From contig CALUHO010000022.1 of the NCBI GenBank assembly GCA_944320465.1, positions 1 through 49,375 on the forward strand: a stretch of 49,375 nucleotides of DNA, read 5' to 3'. This stretch comes from an uncultured Bacteroidales bacterium (lineage in GTDB: Bacteria > Bacteroidota > Bacteroidia > Bacteroidales > P3). Shown one piece after another: positions 18,927 to 27,444 of the stretch (the first letter of the stretch is position 1; the number at the start of each line of letters is the position of its first letter). Below the pieces are notes generated by a model. The model saw only the letters and a list, made by a program, of their open reading frames with translations, was not told where the DNA came from and did not search any database. The translations under genes were made by a program, and so were the position numbers.

Positions 18927-19607
18927 TTATACGAACTCGCTCACCGAGGCCACGATGCTGCCGTCGAAGAGGTTGACGATGCGGTGCGCCATGCCCGCAT
19001 CGTGCTTGGAGTGCGTCACCATGACAATCGTCGTTCCTTCGGCATTGAGGTCGGTCAGCAACTGCATGACTTCCGCCCCGTTCTTGGAATCGAGGTTACC
19101 GGTAGGCTCGTCCGCCAGAATCAGATGAGGGTTGCTGACCACGGCCCGGGCAATGGCCACACGCTGCTGCTGGCCACCGGAGAGTTGTTGAGGGAAATGC
19201 TTGATACGATGGCTGAGCCCGACCCGTTTGAGGATTTCGTTGACCCTTTCCTTGCGTTCGGAAGCCTTCACGTTCAGATAGGTCAAGGGCAGCTCCACGT
19301 TCTCGAATACATTCAATTCATCAATCAGGTTGAAGCTCTGGAACACGAAGCCGATATTGCCCCGGCGGACCTTGGTCCGGTCGCGTTCCTTGAGCTGCCC
19401 CACCTCTTTCCCCATCAGGAAATACCGGCCCGAAGTGGGGTTGTCGAGCAAGCCGATAATGTTGAGCAGGGTGGATTTTCCGCATCCGGAAGGCCCCATG
19501 ATGGCCACGAATTCCCCTTCCTTCACCTCCATGTCCACCTTGTTCAAGGCAATCGTTTCCACTTCTTCCGTCCGGAAACTCTTGCTCAACGCTTCCAATT
19601 TGATCAT
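18927..19607 (-). CDS. MacB/LolD-like ABC transporter ATPase
   Basis: 226 residues from MIKLEALSKSF (an ATG nine bases upstream is also possible). Walker A GPSGCGKST, Q-loop FVFQSFNLI, signature LSGGQQQR, Walker B HLILADEPTGNLD and H-loop THSKHD are all intact. It belongs to the group that powers FtsX-type permeases (MacB, LolD, FtsE), which do mechanical work on the periplasmic side instead of moving substrate through the membrane. It lies between the FtsX permease at 19797-22181 and the permease remnant. The 190-bp spacer upstream shows nothing. Confidence 0.93.
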   Translation of the reverse strand: MIKLEALSKSFRTEEVETIALNKVDMEVKEGEFVAIMGPSGCGKSTLLNIIGLLDNPTSGRYFLMGKEVGQLKERDRTKVRRGNIGFVFQSFNLIDELNVFENVELPLTYLNVKASERKERVNEILKRVGLSHRIKHFPQQLSGGQQQRVAIARAVVSNPHLILADEPTGNLDSKNGAEVMQLLTDLNAEGTTIVMVTHSKHDAGMAHRIVNLFDGSIVASVSEFV

Positions 19608-19796
19608 TGCATCCATAATAAAAAGTTTTTGGTTATTTAATTCCTAATCAATTATCAATATTTCGGGCGAAACCTATCCGGATTACAGACCCGTCTGTTA
19701 CCCGGTATCCACAAGGCCATCCGGAAAGCTTTCCTTCCCCCAAATTCCATACCGAACGCCAAGGTCTCCTTTCGAGTCCAATGCCTGACCCAAACC

Positions 19797-22181
19797 TTAT
19801 TCCGAGCGCAAGCCCTCTACCGGATTCCGCCCGGCAAAACGAGCCACCAGCAACACCATGCAGCCGTAAGCCAGCACGCAGACCGGTAACAGACTGAGCA
19901 CGAACAACCACCAAGGCATCGTGGCCTGCACGGAAAACTGCTGCAACCAACGGGCAAGCACCGCATACGCCAGCAAAGCCCCCACCAGCATGGCAGGCAA
20001 GGAAGCCCACAAGATGTCCTTGCTGAAAAGCTTCTGGATGCTTTCCATCGTGGCCCCGTGCACACGCCTCACGGCAACTTCTTTCCAACGCCTTGCCAAA
20101 TCATCGTTCAAATAGCCTAACAAGCCCGCCAAAGTAATCAAGAGACAGACAATCCCTCCCAGCAAGACCTGGCTGCGGAATTGCACCGTATCGCGGTAAG
20201 CCTCCTTGATTTCGTCCCGGAACGCATACAGGAACACGTCCTGGTTCGGCAACAAACGCGCCATCACTTCCCTTACCTTGGCCATTGCTTCCACGTCCCG
20301 ATGATGGAAAGCCACCATCATATATTGGAAGTTCCTGGGATCACGGCTGTAAAACAAGACGGAAGGCCGGGTGTCCTCCTCCCCGATGACTCCGACACGT
20401 ACATCCTTGAAAATCCCGCAAATTTCATAAAAAGGACCGGAGTACAAGGAATGTTCCGTCACGCCAATGTGCTTGCCCACCGGCCCGTCCGGCCAATCCA
20501 CAAAGGGTTTCATCACCTCGACAAAGCTTTCCGACACCATGATTTGGTCCGGTCTCCCGTTGCCATCGGAAAAGGACGTACCTTGGACGACTTCCACGCC
20601 CGTCACATCAAAATACCGGTCTCCCGCAAAATAAAGGTCGCAAATTCCCAAGAGGTTCTGGGTCGAACCCGGCAAAAAGACGACATTGCCGCTCGAACCG
20701 TCGTGTAACAAAGAGGTCGCCAAGGCCGTTCCTTTGACTTCTGGAAGACGTTCCAATTCCTGGGCCAGTTCGTTCCTGAAAGTCGTATCCACCGCACGGA
20801 CATCCAGATAAGCCAGATTCTCATAATCATAACCCGGGTCGTCCGTCACCATAACATGGTATTGGCGGGAAACCCCCGCCAACAAGCAAAGCACGAAAGC
20901 CGAAGCCATGAACTGGAAAACCAGCAAGCCCGTTTTCCAGGAACGCCGCCTGAATGACAGGTTCCGGAAAGCATTCGAAACCGGTATCCGCCCCATGAAA
21001 CGGGCAGGCAGCACGGAGGTCAGGACAACCAGCAACACACAGGTCAGCAAAAGGTAAATCCCGCCTTTGGACAACAGCAACGCCTTGGCAGACACATTCA
21101 ACAGCTGTTCCACCAGGTTCCCGCAAGCCAGCACAATCAGAATCGCCAGAAGCAAGGCCAAGAACATATGCAAGGCCGTTTCCGCGACCGACAGCCGGAA
21201 AATGGAGGCGCTCCCTGCCCCGTAACATTTCCGGACCGCGATTTCCCGTGTCCGGTTCATGATGCCCGACACACTGACCAAGCCGTAGTTGAGGACGGAA
21301 ACCACCAGCAAGACCACGGCCAAGAGAACCAAGATACGGAGCATGGTGCGCACCGAGCTATCTAACAGGACGACTTCCGAGATTGGCAACAAACTGTATT
21401 TCATTTCAATGCCTTCTTTTTCCAAGGCGTCCTTACCCACATGCCGTTCCAACATCTTGTTGAAAGCCTCTTCCGTTGCCGCCAAATCCGTGCCGGGTGC
21501 CAAGCGTACAAAGGAGGCGAAGCGTTCTCCACCCATCCAGCCTTCCAAAAGCGAGGGGTTAAGGAAGGGACAATGAATCGACAACAAGACGTCACAGGAC
21601 AGGGAACTGTTTTCCGGCAAATCTTCAAACACGCCTTCCACCGTGACCCGGTAAGCAGGATATTCGTCCAAATACAACCGTTTCCCCACGGCCTTGCCCA
21701 CACCGCCCATCTTTTCGGCCAGTTCCCGCGAAACCATGGCCCCCATGGGTTGGGAAAAAATCCGGCCCGGGTCACCGGCCAAAACCGGGGTCCGGAACAT
21801 CGAAAACCAAGAAGTATCGACCATACCGATTCGTTCCACGGCATAGCGGTTCCGTTCCAAGTCCAAGACCGAAGAAGTTTCCGGATACCAAAAGCTGATA
21901 CGGGCACCGGCTTCCACACCCGGAATCTCTTCCACCGCCGTCGGGACTACCGCCCCGCTGGTAACGCCGGCTTCGGTAAAGTCCTCCCCGATGGCAAAAG
22001 AAGTCTTGACGCGGTAAATCTCCTTGTATCCCGGATAGAACCTGTCGTAGGAATTCAAAAAGAACACCTTGGCCAGCAACAACAGCCCCATCGCCAATCC
22101 TATGGCCAAAGGAACGATTTTCAATACATTATGTTGCCCTTTCTTGAACAACGACCTGAACGCCAAAACCAAATATCGCAT
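19797..22181 (-). CDS. FtsX/MacB-type ABC transporter permease
   Basis: 794 residues, starting MRYLVLAFRSLFKKGQHNVL, a slightly different N-terminus from the other permeases. First helix (about 22-40), periplasmic core domain, FtsX block (about 280-420), second periplasmic domain, and a last FtsX block ending VLLVARFAGRNPVEGLRSE. It begins 14 bp after the HlyD-like gene, so the two are surely co-transcribed. It is the most divergent permease of the set, and with the ATPase and adaptor it forms the core MacAB-like unit. Confidence 0.9.
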   Translation of the reverse strand: MRYLVLAFRSLFKKGQHNVLKIVPLAIGLAMGLLLLAKVFFLNSYDRFYPGYKEIYRVKTSFAIGEDFTEAGVTSGAVVPTAVEEIPGVEAGARISFWYPETSSVLDLERNRYAVERIGMVDTSWFSMFRTPVLAGDPGRIFSQPMGAMVSRELAEKMGGVGKAVGKRLYLDEYPAYRVTVEGVFEDLPENSSLSCDVLLSIHCPFLNPSLLEGWMGGERFASFVRLAPGTDLAATEEAFNKMLERHVGKDALEKEGIEMKYSLLPISEVVLLDSSVRTMLRILVLLAVVLLVVSVLNYGLVSVSGIMNRTREIAVRKCYGAGSASIFRLSVAETALHMFLALLLAILIVLACGNLVEQLLNVSAKALLLSKGGIYLLLTCVLLVVLTSVLPARFMGRIPVSNAFRNLSFRRRSWKTGLLVFQFMASAFVLCLLAGVSRQYHVMVTDDPGYDYENLAYLDVRAVDTTFRNELAQELERLPEVKGTALATSLLHDGSSGNVVFLPGSTQNLLGICDLYFAGDRYFDVTGVEVVQGTSFSDGNGRPDQIMVSESFVEVMKPFVDWPDGPVGKHIGVTEHSLYSGPFYEICGIFKDVRVGVIGEEDTRPSVLFYSRDPRNFQYMMVAFHHRDVEAMAKVREVMARLLPNQDVFLYAFRDEIKEAYRDTVQFRSQVLLGGIVCLLITLAGLLGYLNDDLARRWKEVAVRRVHGATMESIQKLFSKDILWASLPAMLVGALLAYAVLARWLQQFSVQATMPWWLFVLSLLPVCVLAYGCMVLLVARFAGRNPVEGLRSE

Positions 22182-22195
22182 AACGTTTCCGTTGT

Positions 22196-23446
22196 TTATT
22201 CCAATATCAAGACATCATTATCCCTAAACCCCTCATACCCCGACACAATCACCTGTTCCCCGGGAGCCAGACCCTCCAACACCTCGTAATACTGCGGATT
22301 CTGCCGCCCGATCCGAATCGACCGCTTGTAGGCCCGCTTGCCTTCCGAATCCAGGACATAAATCCAGCTCCCGCCGGTGGTCTGGAAGAAAGTCCCCCTC
22401 GGAATCAGCACGCTTTCCGAGCTTTGGCCCAACTCCAGATTGATGTAATAGGTCTGCCCGCTACGGATATTCTCAGGCCGTTTCCCTGTGAAGACGAAAT
22501 CAGTCTTGAATTTGCCTTCCCGCACTTCCGGATATACCTTGCGCACCGATAAATCGAAGGAAGCCCCTTGGCGTTCAAAAGTGGCAGGCAAACCTGTATG
22601 AACCCGGTCGATATAGTGTTCGTCGATGGAAGCCTGGATTTTGAAGTCCGACAAATCGTTGATTTGCCCTATTTTCTGGCCCGAAGCCACGTTCTGCCCC
22701 AGCTCCACGTCCAACAAACCCAATTCCCCGTCAATCTGGGAACGGATTTCCAATTTGTCTTTCCGCGCACGCACCAATTTGAGGTTCTGCCGCATACTGG
22801 CCAGATTGCTCTCCAATTCCGCCATCTGGAAAGTCCGGGACAAGGAATCCTGTTTGAGCCGCTGGCTCACCAAGCCGTATTGACGCATAGCCAGGTCGTA
22901 ATCTTCCCAAGCCTTGATATAATCCTCCTTGGCCACCAAATCCTCTTCGTACAAACGTTTCTGCTGTTCGTAGGCCCGCTTGTACCGCCCTACCTGCATG
23001 TCCAGTTGCAAAAGTTCCCCCATGTTGTTGAGCCTGTCTTGCTCCAGGGTCACTTGCGTGTTCCGCAAAAAGTTCTGCTTTTCCGCCAACTGGGCTTCGG
23101 CATCCAAAATCTGCAAGTCCAAATCCGAATTGCTCAGACGCACGATTACGTCCCCTTTCTTCACATGGGCACCTTCTTCGACCACCTTTTCCCGCACGAT
23201 GCCCCCTTCTTCCGGGCTGATTTGCACGACTTCTATCGGCTGGACTTGGCCATCCACCCGCACATAGTCGTTGAACTCCCCTTGCCGCACTTCCACAATC
23301 GTGATGCCCCGGCTTTCCACCCGCAAAGTGGAAGCATGGTTCCCGAACAAAATCCACAACAGCAAAGCCAGCACCACCGCTCCGCCCGCTATGTACGGGA
23401 TATGTTTTTTCCGGATTCCTTTCTTTTTCTCAATCGCGATATCCAT
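22196..23446 (-). CDS. HlyD/MacA-like membrane fusion protein
   Basis: 416 residues: short cytoplasmic basic start (MDIAIEKKKGIRKKHIPY), one transmembrane helix (about 19-36), a barrel-sandwich (lipoyl) half near EGGIVREKVVEEGAHVKKGD, a long alpha hairpin (about 115-225, with AQLAEKQNFLRNTQVTLEQD), a second lipoyl half (RSQIDGELGLLDVELGQNV), a beta-barrel and a membrane-proximal domain. This adaptor would bridge the inner-membrane permease and the TolC-like duct. It lies between the two genes it should work with. Confidence 0.92.
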   Translation of the reverse strand: MDIAIEKKKGIRKKHIPYIAGGAVVLALLLWILFGNHASTLRVESRGITIVEVRQGEFNDYVRVDGQVQPIEVVQISPEEGGIVREKVVEEGAHVKKGDVIVRLSNSDLDLQILDAEAQLAEKQNFLRNTQVTLEQDRLNNMGELLQLDMQVGRYKRAYEQQKRLYEEDLVAKEDYIKAWEDYDLAMRQYGLVSQRLKQDSLSRTFQMAELESNLASMRQNLKLVRARKDKLEIRSQIDGELGLLDVELGQNVASGQKIGQINDLSDFKIQASIDEHYIDRVHTGLPATFERQGASFDLSVRKVYPEVREGKFKTDFVFTGKRPENIRSGQTYYINLELGQSSESVLIPRGTFFQTTGGSWIYVLDSEGKRAYKRSIRIGRQNPQYYEVLEGLAPGEQVIVSGYEGFRDNDVLILE

Positions 23447-23598
23447 GGTATCTTGTTTTTAGCTCAATTCTTTATCATTTTCCAATCGAAGCCCGTGGAA
23501 GAACTCTCTTACCATGGGCAGCTAACTCCCGGTCAAGGCAGGCATCATCACCGAGACGTGAAAGAACCCACTTGCCATGGAACAGCCAACTTCTTTTA

Positions 23599-23755
23599 AT
23601 CGACCCTGTTACCATCTCGTCGGCATCGTGGTATGATTATTGCCAGCCGGGGGGCCACATTCAATCGACCTTGTTGCCATCCACCTTCCCGTCGGCACCG
23701 TGGCATGGCTATTGCACCTTCAATCGGCCTCGTTGCCATCCTCCTTCCCGTCGGC
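23599..23755. repeat. Imperfect tandem repeat, about three units of 58-65 bp
   Basis: Units start at 23599, 23664 and 23722 with aatcgaccctgttaccatc, aatcgaccttgttgccatc and aatcggcctcgttgccatc; the second and third also share cttcccgtcggc. The last unit runs straight into the palindromic repeat at 23751. No gene in 23447-23875. Confidence 0.65.
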
Positions 23756-23874
23756 GTGTCAGAACGGGTAAGATGCGAAGCCGCCGAGGGTGAGGACGCG
23801 GGAGCGTACTAAAGTACGTGACCAAGTCCGAATCCCGATGGCAATGAAGCAGATTGCCCGTTATCACACGCCGA
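23751..23874. repeat. Full copy of the GC-rich palindromic repeat
   Basis: About 124 bp with long outer arms: tcggcgtgtcagaacggg on the left and cccgttatcacacgccga on the right. The core includes gggagcgtac, also present in the copy at 34731-34854. It starts one base after the stop codon of the TolC-like gene, in the direction of transcription. Confidence 0.75.
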
Positions 23875-23875
23875 C

Positions 23876-25522
23876 CTAGTACAAACTTTCTCCCCGGTAA
23901 TAAGCCACCGTCTTCCACCTCATCAAATACAGCAGAATCCGCTGCAAGTAATCCGCCCTCGACTGCAAGAGCGTATTCGCGCTGGTCTGCACATCGAGCG
24001 GACTCATCAAGCCTTCCTCGTACTTGCGCAGGGTCAGCCGGTAAGAAATCGAATCGCTCTCCACCTTGGCCTTCATCTGCACCGCCTCCTTGGCATAGCC
24101 GTTGCAGTCCATGATGGCCCGCGTCACCGCATCGTGCAGCTGCCGCAAAGCCTCGTCCTGGCTCTCCCAGGCTATCATCATGTCGTTCTTGGCCTTGCGC
24201 AAAGCCGTGTTGCTGTACAAACCCGAAAAGATAGGAATACTCATCGACACCGACACATAGCCCCCCCAATTATTCCTGAACTGGTCATCGAAGCGCATCA
24301 GACGGTTGTTCACATCCCGCAAGCCGCCGATATAACTGGTGTTCAGCCCGCCGCTCACCGAAATGGACGGCATCATGGCTCCGATGCTCATCTTGTAGCT
24401 CAACTGCGCCGCCCGGAACTGGTAGCGGGCCTGCAAAGCCTGCGGATTGGTTTCCCTCGCTGCCTCGAACAGCAAATCAGGGTTATCCAGAACCGGTGCC
24501 AAGTCCAGATAAGGGAAAACGCTGTCCAAAACCAAAGGTTTGTCCAAAGGAAAGTTCATCACTTGCTTCAAGGTCAGCAGCGAAGTATTGTAAAGGTTCT
24601 GCTGGGAAGTCAGCTGGTAGTCGGCGGTGGCCACCTGGCTCCGGAACTGCGCCACATCTGCCTTGCCTTTCAAGCCCAAAGCCTCTTCCTGTTCCGTCTT
24701 GTAAAGATTGCGGCGGCTGTCCTCCAGGTTCTGCTCGGAAAGCCGTACCGTCTCCCGGTAATAGACCACATCCACAAAGGCTTGCATCGCGTTCATCGCT
24801 GCCTCGTCCTTGAGGCGGGCAATGTCGTTCTGCCCCATCTTGAGGTTGGAAGCCGCCAGCATCCACTGCTTCACGTACTGCCCCCCGGCAAACAAGGGCA
24901 TCGACGCGCTCAAATCGTAATTATTGGCAAAACTCTGCTGGGTCGTGTACGTGTTGGTATTCGGGTCGATGGAACGCCCCCAGTTCATCGTCCCGCCGAT
25001 GCCCGCGCTCAGGCTCGGAAAGAACGAGGCAATGGCCCGGTCGCGCTCGGCCTTGTACGAATTGGTCTCGTACATCTGCTTCCTCACCGCGTAGGAATGT
25101 TCCGCCGCGTAGCGCATGCAATCGGCCATCGACCAGATTTTCAACGTATCCGCTTCTTCATTGCTTGCCCTTTCTTTTTTGGCGATGCCGGCCGATGCCG
25201 AGAATCCGTCAGACTCGCTCTCCGAGACCACTACGCAATTTTCCAAAGCTTTGGCCTCCATAGCCGGTCTTTCCAATCCGACATGCAGCCCTACCGACTC
25301 AAGACGGCCTGCCTGGAGACAGGCAGGCTCGCTCGCCTTGAGTGGAACAAAAAAAAGAATAACACAAATCACGCTGCTTATCTTGAAGAAATAGCTTGCG
25401 CCCGATTGCCCGCATGGTCTGCGCTGCGCTTGCCCTTGCTGAAAAGAGGTTTTCCACCCGAATCCGAAACCCTCGGAGTCCGGTTTGCAGAACCTACCCG
25501 AAACATGTCCGTCCTTTTCCAT
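23876..25522 (-). CDS. TolC-family outer membrane efflux protein
   Basis: Outer-membrane duct for the MacAB-like system. The TolC fold is clear from SMADCMRYAAEHSYAVRKQM onward: two repeats of long helices with EAMNAMQAFVDVVYYRETVR and beta strands such as PSISVSGGLNTSYIGG. The N-terminus is unsure. A good signal-peptide core (KISSVICVILFFVPLKAS) has no near in-frame start. The ATG at 25522 gives a strange 50-residue lead, while an ATG at 25415 in another frame would give MRAIGRKLF just before the same hydrophobic core. A 9-bp hairpin (25307-25328) lies within this early part. It is the first gene after the sigma-54 promoter. Confidence 0.85.
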   Translation of the reverse strand: MEKDGHVSGRFCKPDSEGFGFGWKTSFQQGQAQRRPCGQSGASYFFKISSVICVILFFVPLKASEPACLQAGRLESVGLHVGLERPAMEAKALENCVVVSESESDGFSASAGIAKKERASNEEADTLKIWSMADCMRYAAEHSYAVRKQMYETNSYKAERDRAIASFFPSLSAGIGGTMNWGRSIDPNTNTYTTQQSFANNYDLSASMPLFAGGQYVKQWMLAASNLKMGQNDIARLKDEAAMNAMQAFVDVVYYRETVRLSEQNLEDSRRNLYKTEQEEALGLKGKADVAQFRSQVATADYQLTSQQNLYNTSLLTLKQVMNFPLDKPLVLDSVFPYLDLAPVLDNPDLLFEAARETNPQALQARYQFRAAQLSYKMSIGAMMPSISVSGGLNTSYIGGLRDVNNRLMRFDDQFRNNWGGYVSVSMSIPIFSGLYSNTALRKAKNDMMIAWESQDEALRQLHDAVTRAIMDCNGYAKEAVQMKAKVESDSISYRLTLRKYEEGLMSPLDVQTSANTLLQSRADYLQRILLYLMRWKTVAYYRGESLY

Positions 25523-25603
25523 CCTTTGCGCTTTGTGGAGACCTCCGGAAACCGCCAAGAATACCCGGTTCCCTGCCGCCCCCATGTTACGCGCCTAATT
25601 TAC

Positions 25604-25619
25604 ATCAAGAACCGTGCCA
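25604..25619 (-). promoter_or_regulatory. Sigma-54-type promoter of the efflux operon
   Basis: On the minus strand the bases read TGGCACGGTTCTTGAT: a perfect -24 element (TGGCACG) and a -12 element TTGA in place of TTGC. The spacing of GG to the -12 G is standard. The element upstream of the RiPP operon at 41631-41646 matches it base for base over TGGCACGGTT. Confidence 0.65.
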
Positions 25620-25673
25620 AACAAATCAACTCACTGATAATCAATACTACTATTCTTTCAAGAAAACGTAAAT

Positions 25674-25714
25674 ATGTAACAAAATGGAACACTCGCTGTA
25701 ACACAAGTGTTACA
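25674..25714 (-). promoter_or_regulatory. Two tandem dyad sites upstream of the efflux promoter (activator sites)
   Basis: The distal dyad is tgtaacacaagtgttaca (25697-25714) with arms gtaacac/gtgttac. A weaker proximal dyad is atgtaac-aaaat-ggaacac (25674-25692). They lie about 56-96 bp upstream of the -24 element, where enhancer-binding proteins for sigma-54 usually bind. The same 40 bp occurs at 41699-41739 with about one difference. Confidence 0.65.
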
Positions 25715-25902
25715 CTCTTCAAGCGCATTCGGCTTCATCGGGGAGTTTCACCAAAGCCACTTTTCGGGGGAGCCGACCACCGGTTATGGCAAAAATCAAC
25801 AACGGGGCAAGCCTCTGGTGCCGGGCCTCTTGATGATTGTCTCGTACAATACAAGCGGCTGGCGCACGTTCACGGCATTGCTGCAAGCCCTGCCTGTTTT
25901 GC

Positions 25903-27411
25903 CTACCGCAGAAGATCCTTGAAAGACACCGATATCTTCTCTCCCGTGGAGAAGTCGTACAGGGTCTTCTCCCGGAGGGAGTAATACAAAAGCCAGTACT
26001 GCTTCAAGGCCTCCAAGTACTGGTCCAAGCTGCTGTCCTTGTCCGTCCGCGCATCCCGGTAACGGGAAAAATCCGTCTTAGCCATCACGTACAGCAGCTT
26101 CTCCGTTTCCAGACGTTTTTCCGATACCTCAAACGAACGCCGCGCTATCTCCACTTTCCGCTCCTGGCTCGCGAAGTTCGCCACCATCACCGCTATCTCC
26201 CGTTCCAAATCCCTCTCCTCCTGCCCTATCCGCAACAGTTCCACCTCCTTCTCCGAGCGCGCCATGTTGATCCGCCCCTTGGCTCGCCCCCAGTCCACAA
26301 TCGGGATGTTCAGCCCCACCGACACCATCTCCTGATCCAACAGATCCATGTACGAACCGGCCAGCGTCCCCGCGTTCTGGTTCAGCCCGAACGAAGCGTA
26401 TATCTCCATGCTGAAACGGTTCTCCGTCCGCGCCTGCACCAGGTTCGCCTCCGCCTCTATCTCCCGTTGCCGGAACTCATGGTAAGCCGCATTGTTGGCT
26501 TGCGCCTCCGCCAAGGCCTTTCCCACCGACAGGCTCGGCATGGTACTCCTGCCTGGCATTGCCAGTTCCCATACCACCCCGTCTTCCGCCAAAAGGAAAT
26601 CCTTCAAGGCCATCAACGCCTCCTGCCAGCGGTCGTAGCCCGTCTCCACCTCGTAGCCCGCCTGCAAGGCGTTCAGTTCCACCTCCAGCAGTTCCGATTC
26701 CACGATTTTCCCGCCCGCGTGCTTCTCCTTGGCCATCGCGTGCAAGGTGTCCGCATAAGCCCTGTCTTCCGCCGCGCTCCGGTAGGCTTCCTGCTCCATA
26801 AGCAAATCGAAGTACAGTTCCACTGCCCGGCTGTACACAGCCTCCCGCTCCTGCAAGTACCGCTGCCTGGCCGCGCTGTACTTGATCGGGTTCAGCTTCC
26901 GCTCCCAGCGGTTTGCATTGTAGGTGAACAGGGATTGACTGATGCCGATGCCGAAAGGCGTGGCCAAGTAGGACTTGCTCCGCTCGCTGCCGTAGATATC
27001 CAAACGTTCCAGACTCGTCCCTACCGTAATAGTGGTGTTGGTCTGCGGGATGAACTGGCTCAGCTGCAAGCCTCCCGAGTAGTCCCCGTAGAACTGCGGA
27101 ACGAATGTCTCCCGCCCGTCGGGCAGCGTGGTCTTGCTGAAAGTCCGGCTAATCTGCGGCAAAGTTCCTGAAAAAGACAAAGTGGGCAAAATTTCCTTGC
27201 GCACCGTCTCGTACTCCCAATGGCTCGCCAGAAACGTGTGCCGCGCTATCTGCGCCTCCGCGCTCCCCTCCGACATGGCCAGCACCTCCATCAAGTCCAG
27301 CTGCCGGGACACGGATGCCGCCGTATCCCCGCCCGGCAACTGGCACCAAAGCATGCCCGGCAGCACAAGCCCCAAGCCCCCAATGAACCATCTTGAAAAA
27401 ATCATCTTCAA
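25903..27411 (-). CDS. TolC-family outer membrane protein of the RiPP locus
   Basis: 502 residues. Signal peptide MKMIFSRWFIGGLGLVLPGMLWC (cut near 22-24), then the doubled TolC arrangement: beta strands YGDYSGGLQLSQFIPQTNT and NRFSMEIYASFGLNQNAG, and long helices rich in Ala/Glu. It starts 34 bp after the pseudo-radical-SAM gene and is the last gene of the RiPP run, so it probably forms the outer-membrane exit for the C39 exporter and its HlyD partner. It is only distantly similar to the TolC-like protein of the efflux operon. The 25720-25902 spacer shows no gene. Confidence 0.88.
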   Translation of the reverse strand: MKMIFSRWFIGGLGLVLPGMLWCQLPGGDTAASVSRQLDLMEVLAMSEGSAEAQIARHTFLASHWEYETVRKEILPTLSFSGTLPQISRTFSKTTLPDGRETFVPQFYGDYSGGLQLSQFIPQTNTTITVGTSLERLDIYGSERSKSYLATPFGIGISQSLFTYNANRWERKLNPIKYSAARQRYLQEREAVYSRAVELYFDLLMEQEAYRSAAEDRAYADTLHAMAKEKHAGGKIVESELLEVELNALQAGYEVETGYDRWQEALMALKDFLLAEDGVVWELAMPGRSTMPSLSVGKALAEAQANNAAYHEFRQREIEAEANLVQARTENRFSMEIYASFGLNQNAGTLAGSYMDLLDQEMVSVGLNIPIVDWGRAKGRINMARSEKEVELLRIGQEERDLEREIAVMVANFASQERKVEIARRSFEVSEKRLETEKLLYVMAKTDFSRYRDARTDKDSSLDQYLEALKQYWLLYYSLREKTLYDFSTGEKISVSFKDLLR

Positions 27412-27444
27412 ATCATTCGCGCTTAAGTATGCACGGACATCCCA

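Noticed and set aside
24134..25984. 616-codon open frame on the plus strand
   Set aside because: Antisense to the TolC-like gene, no recognisable domain, and it runs across the sigma-54 control region.
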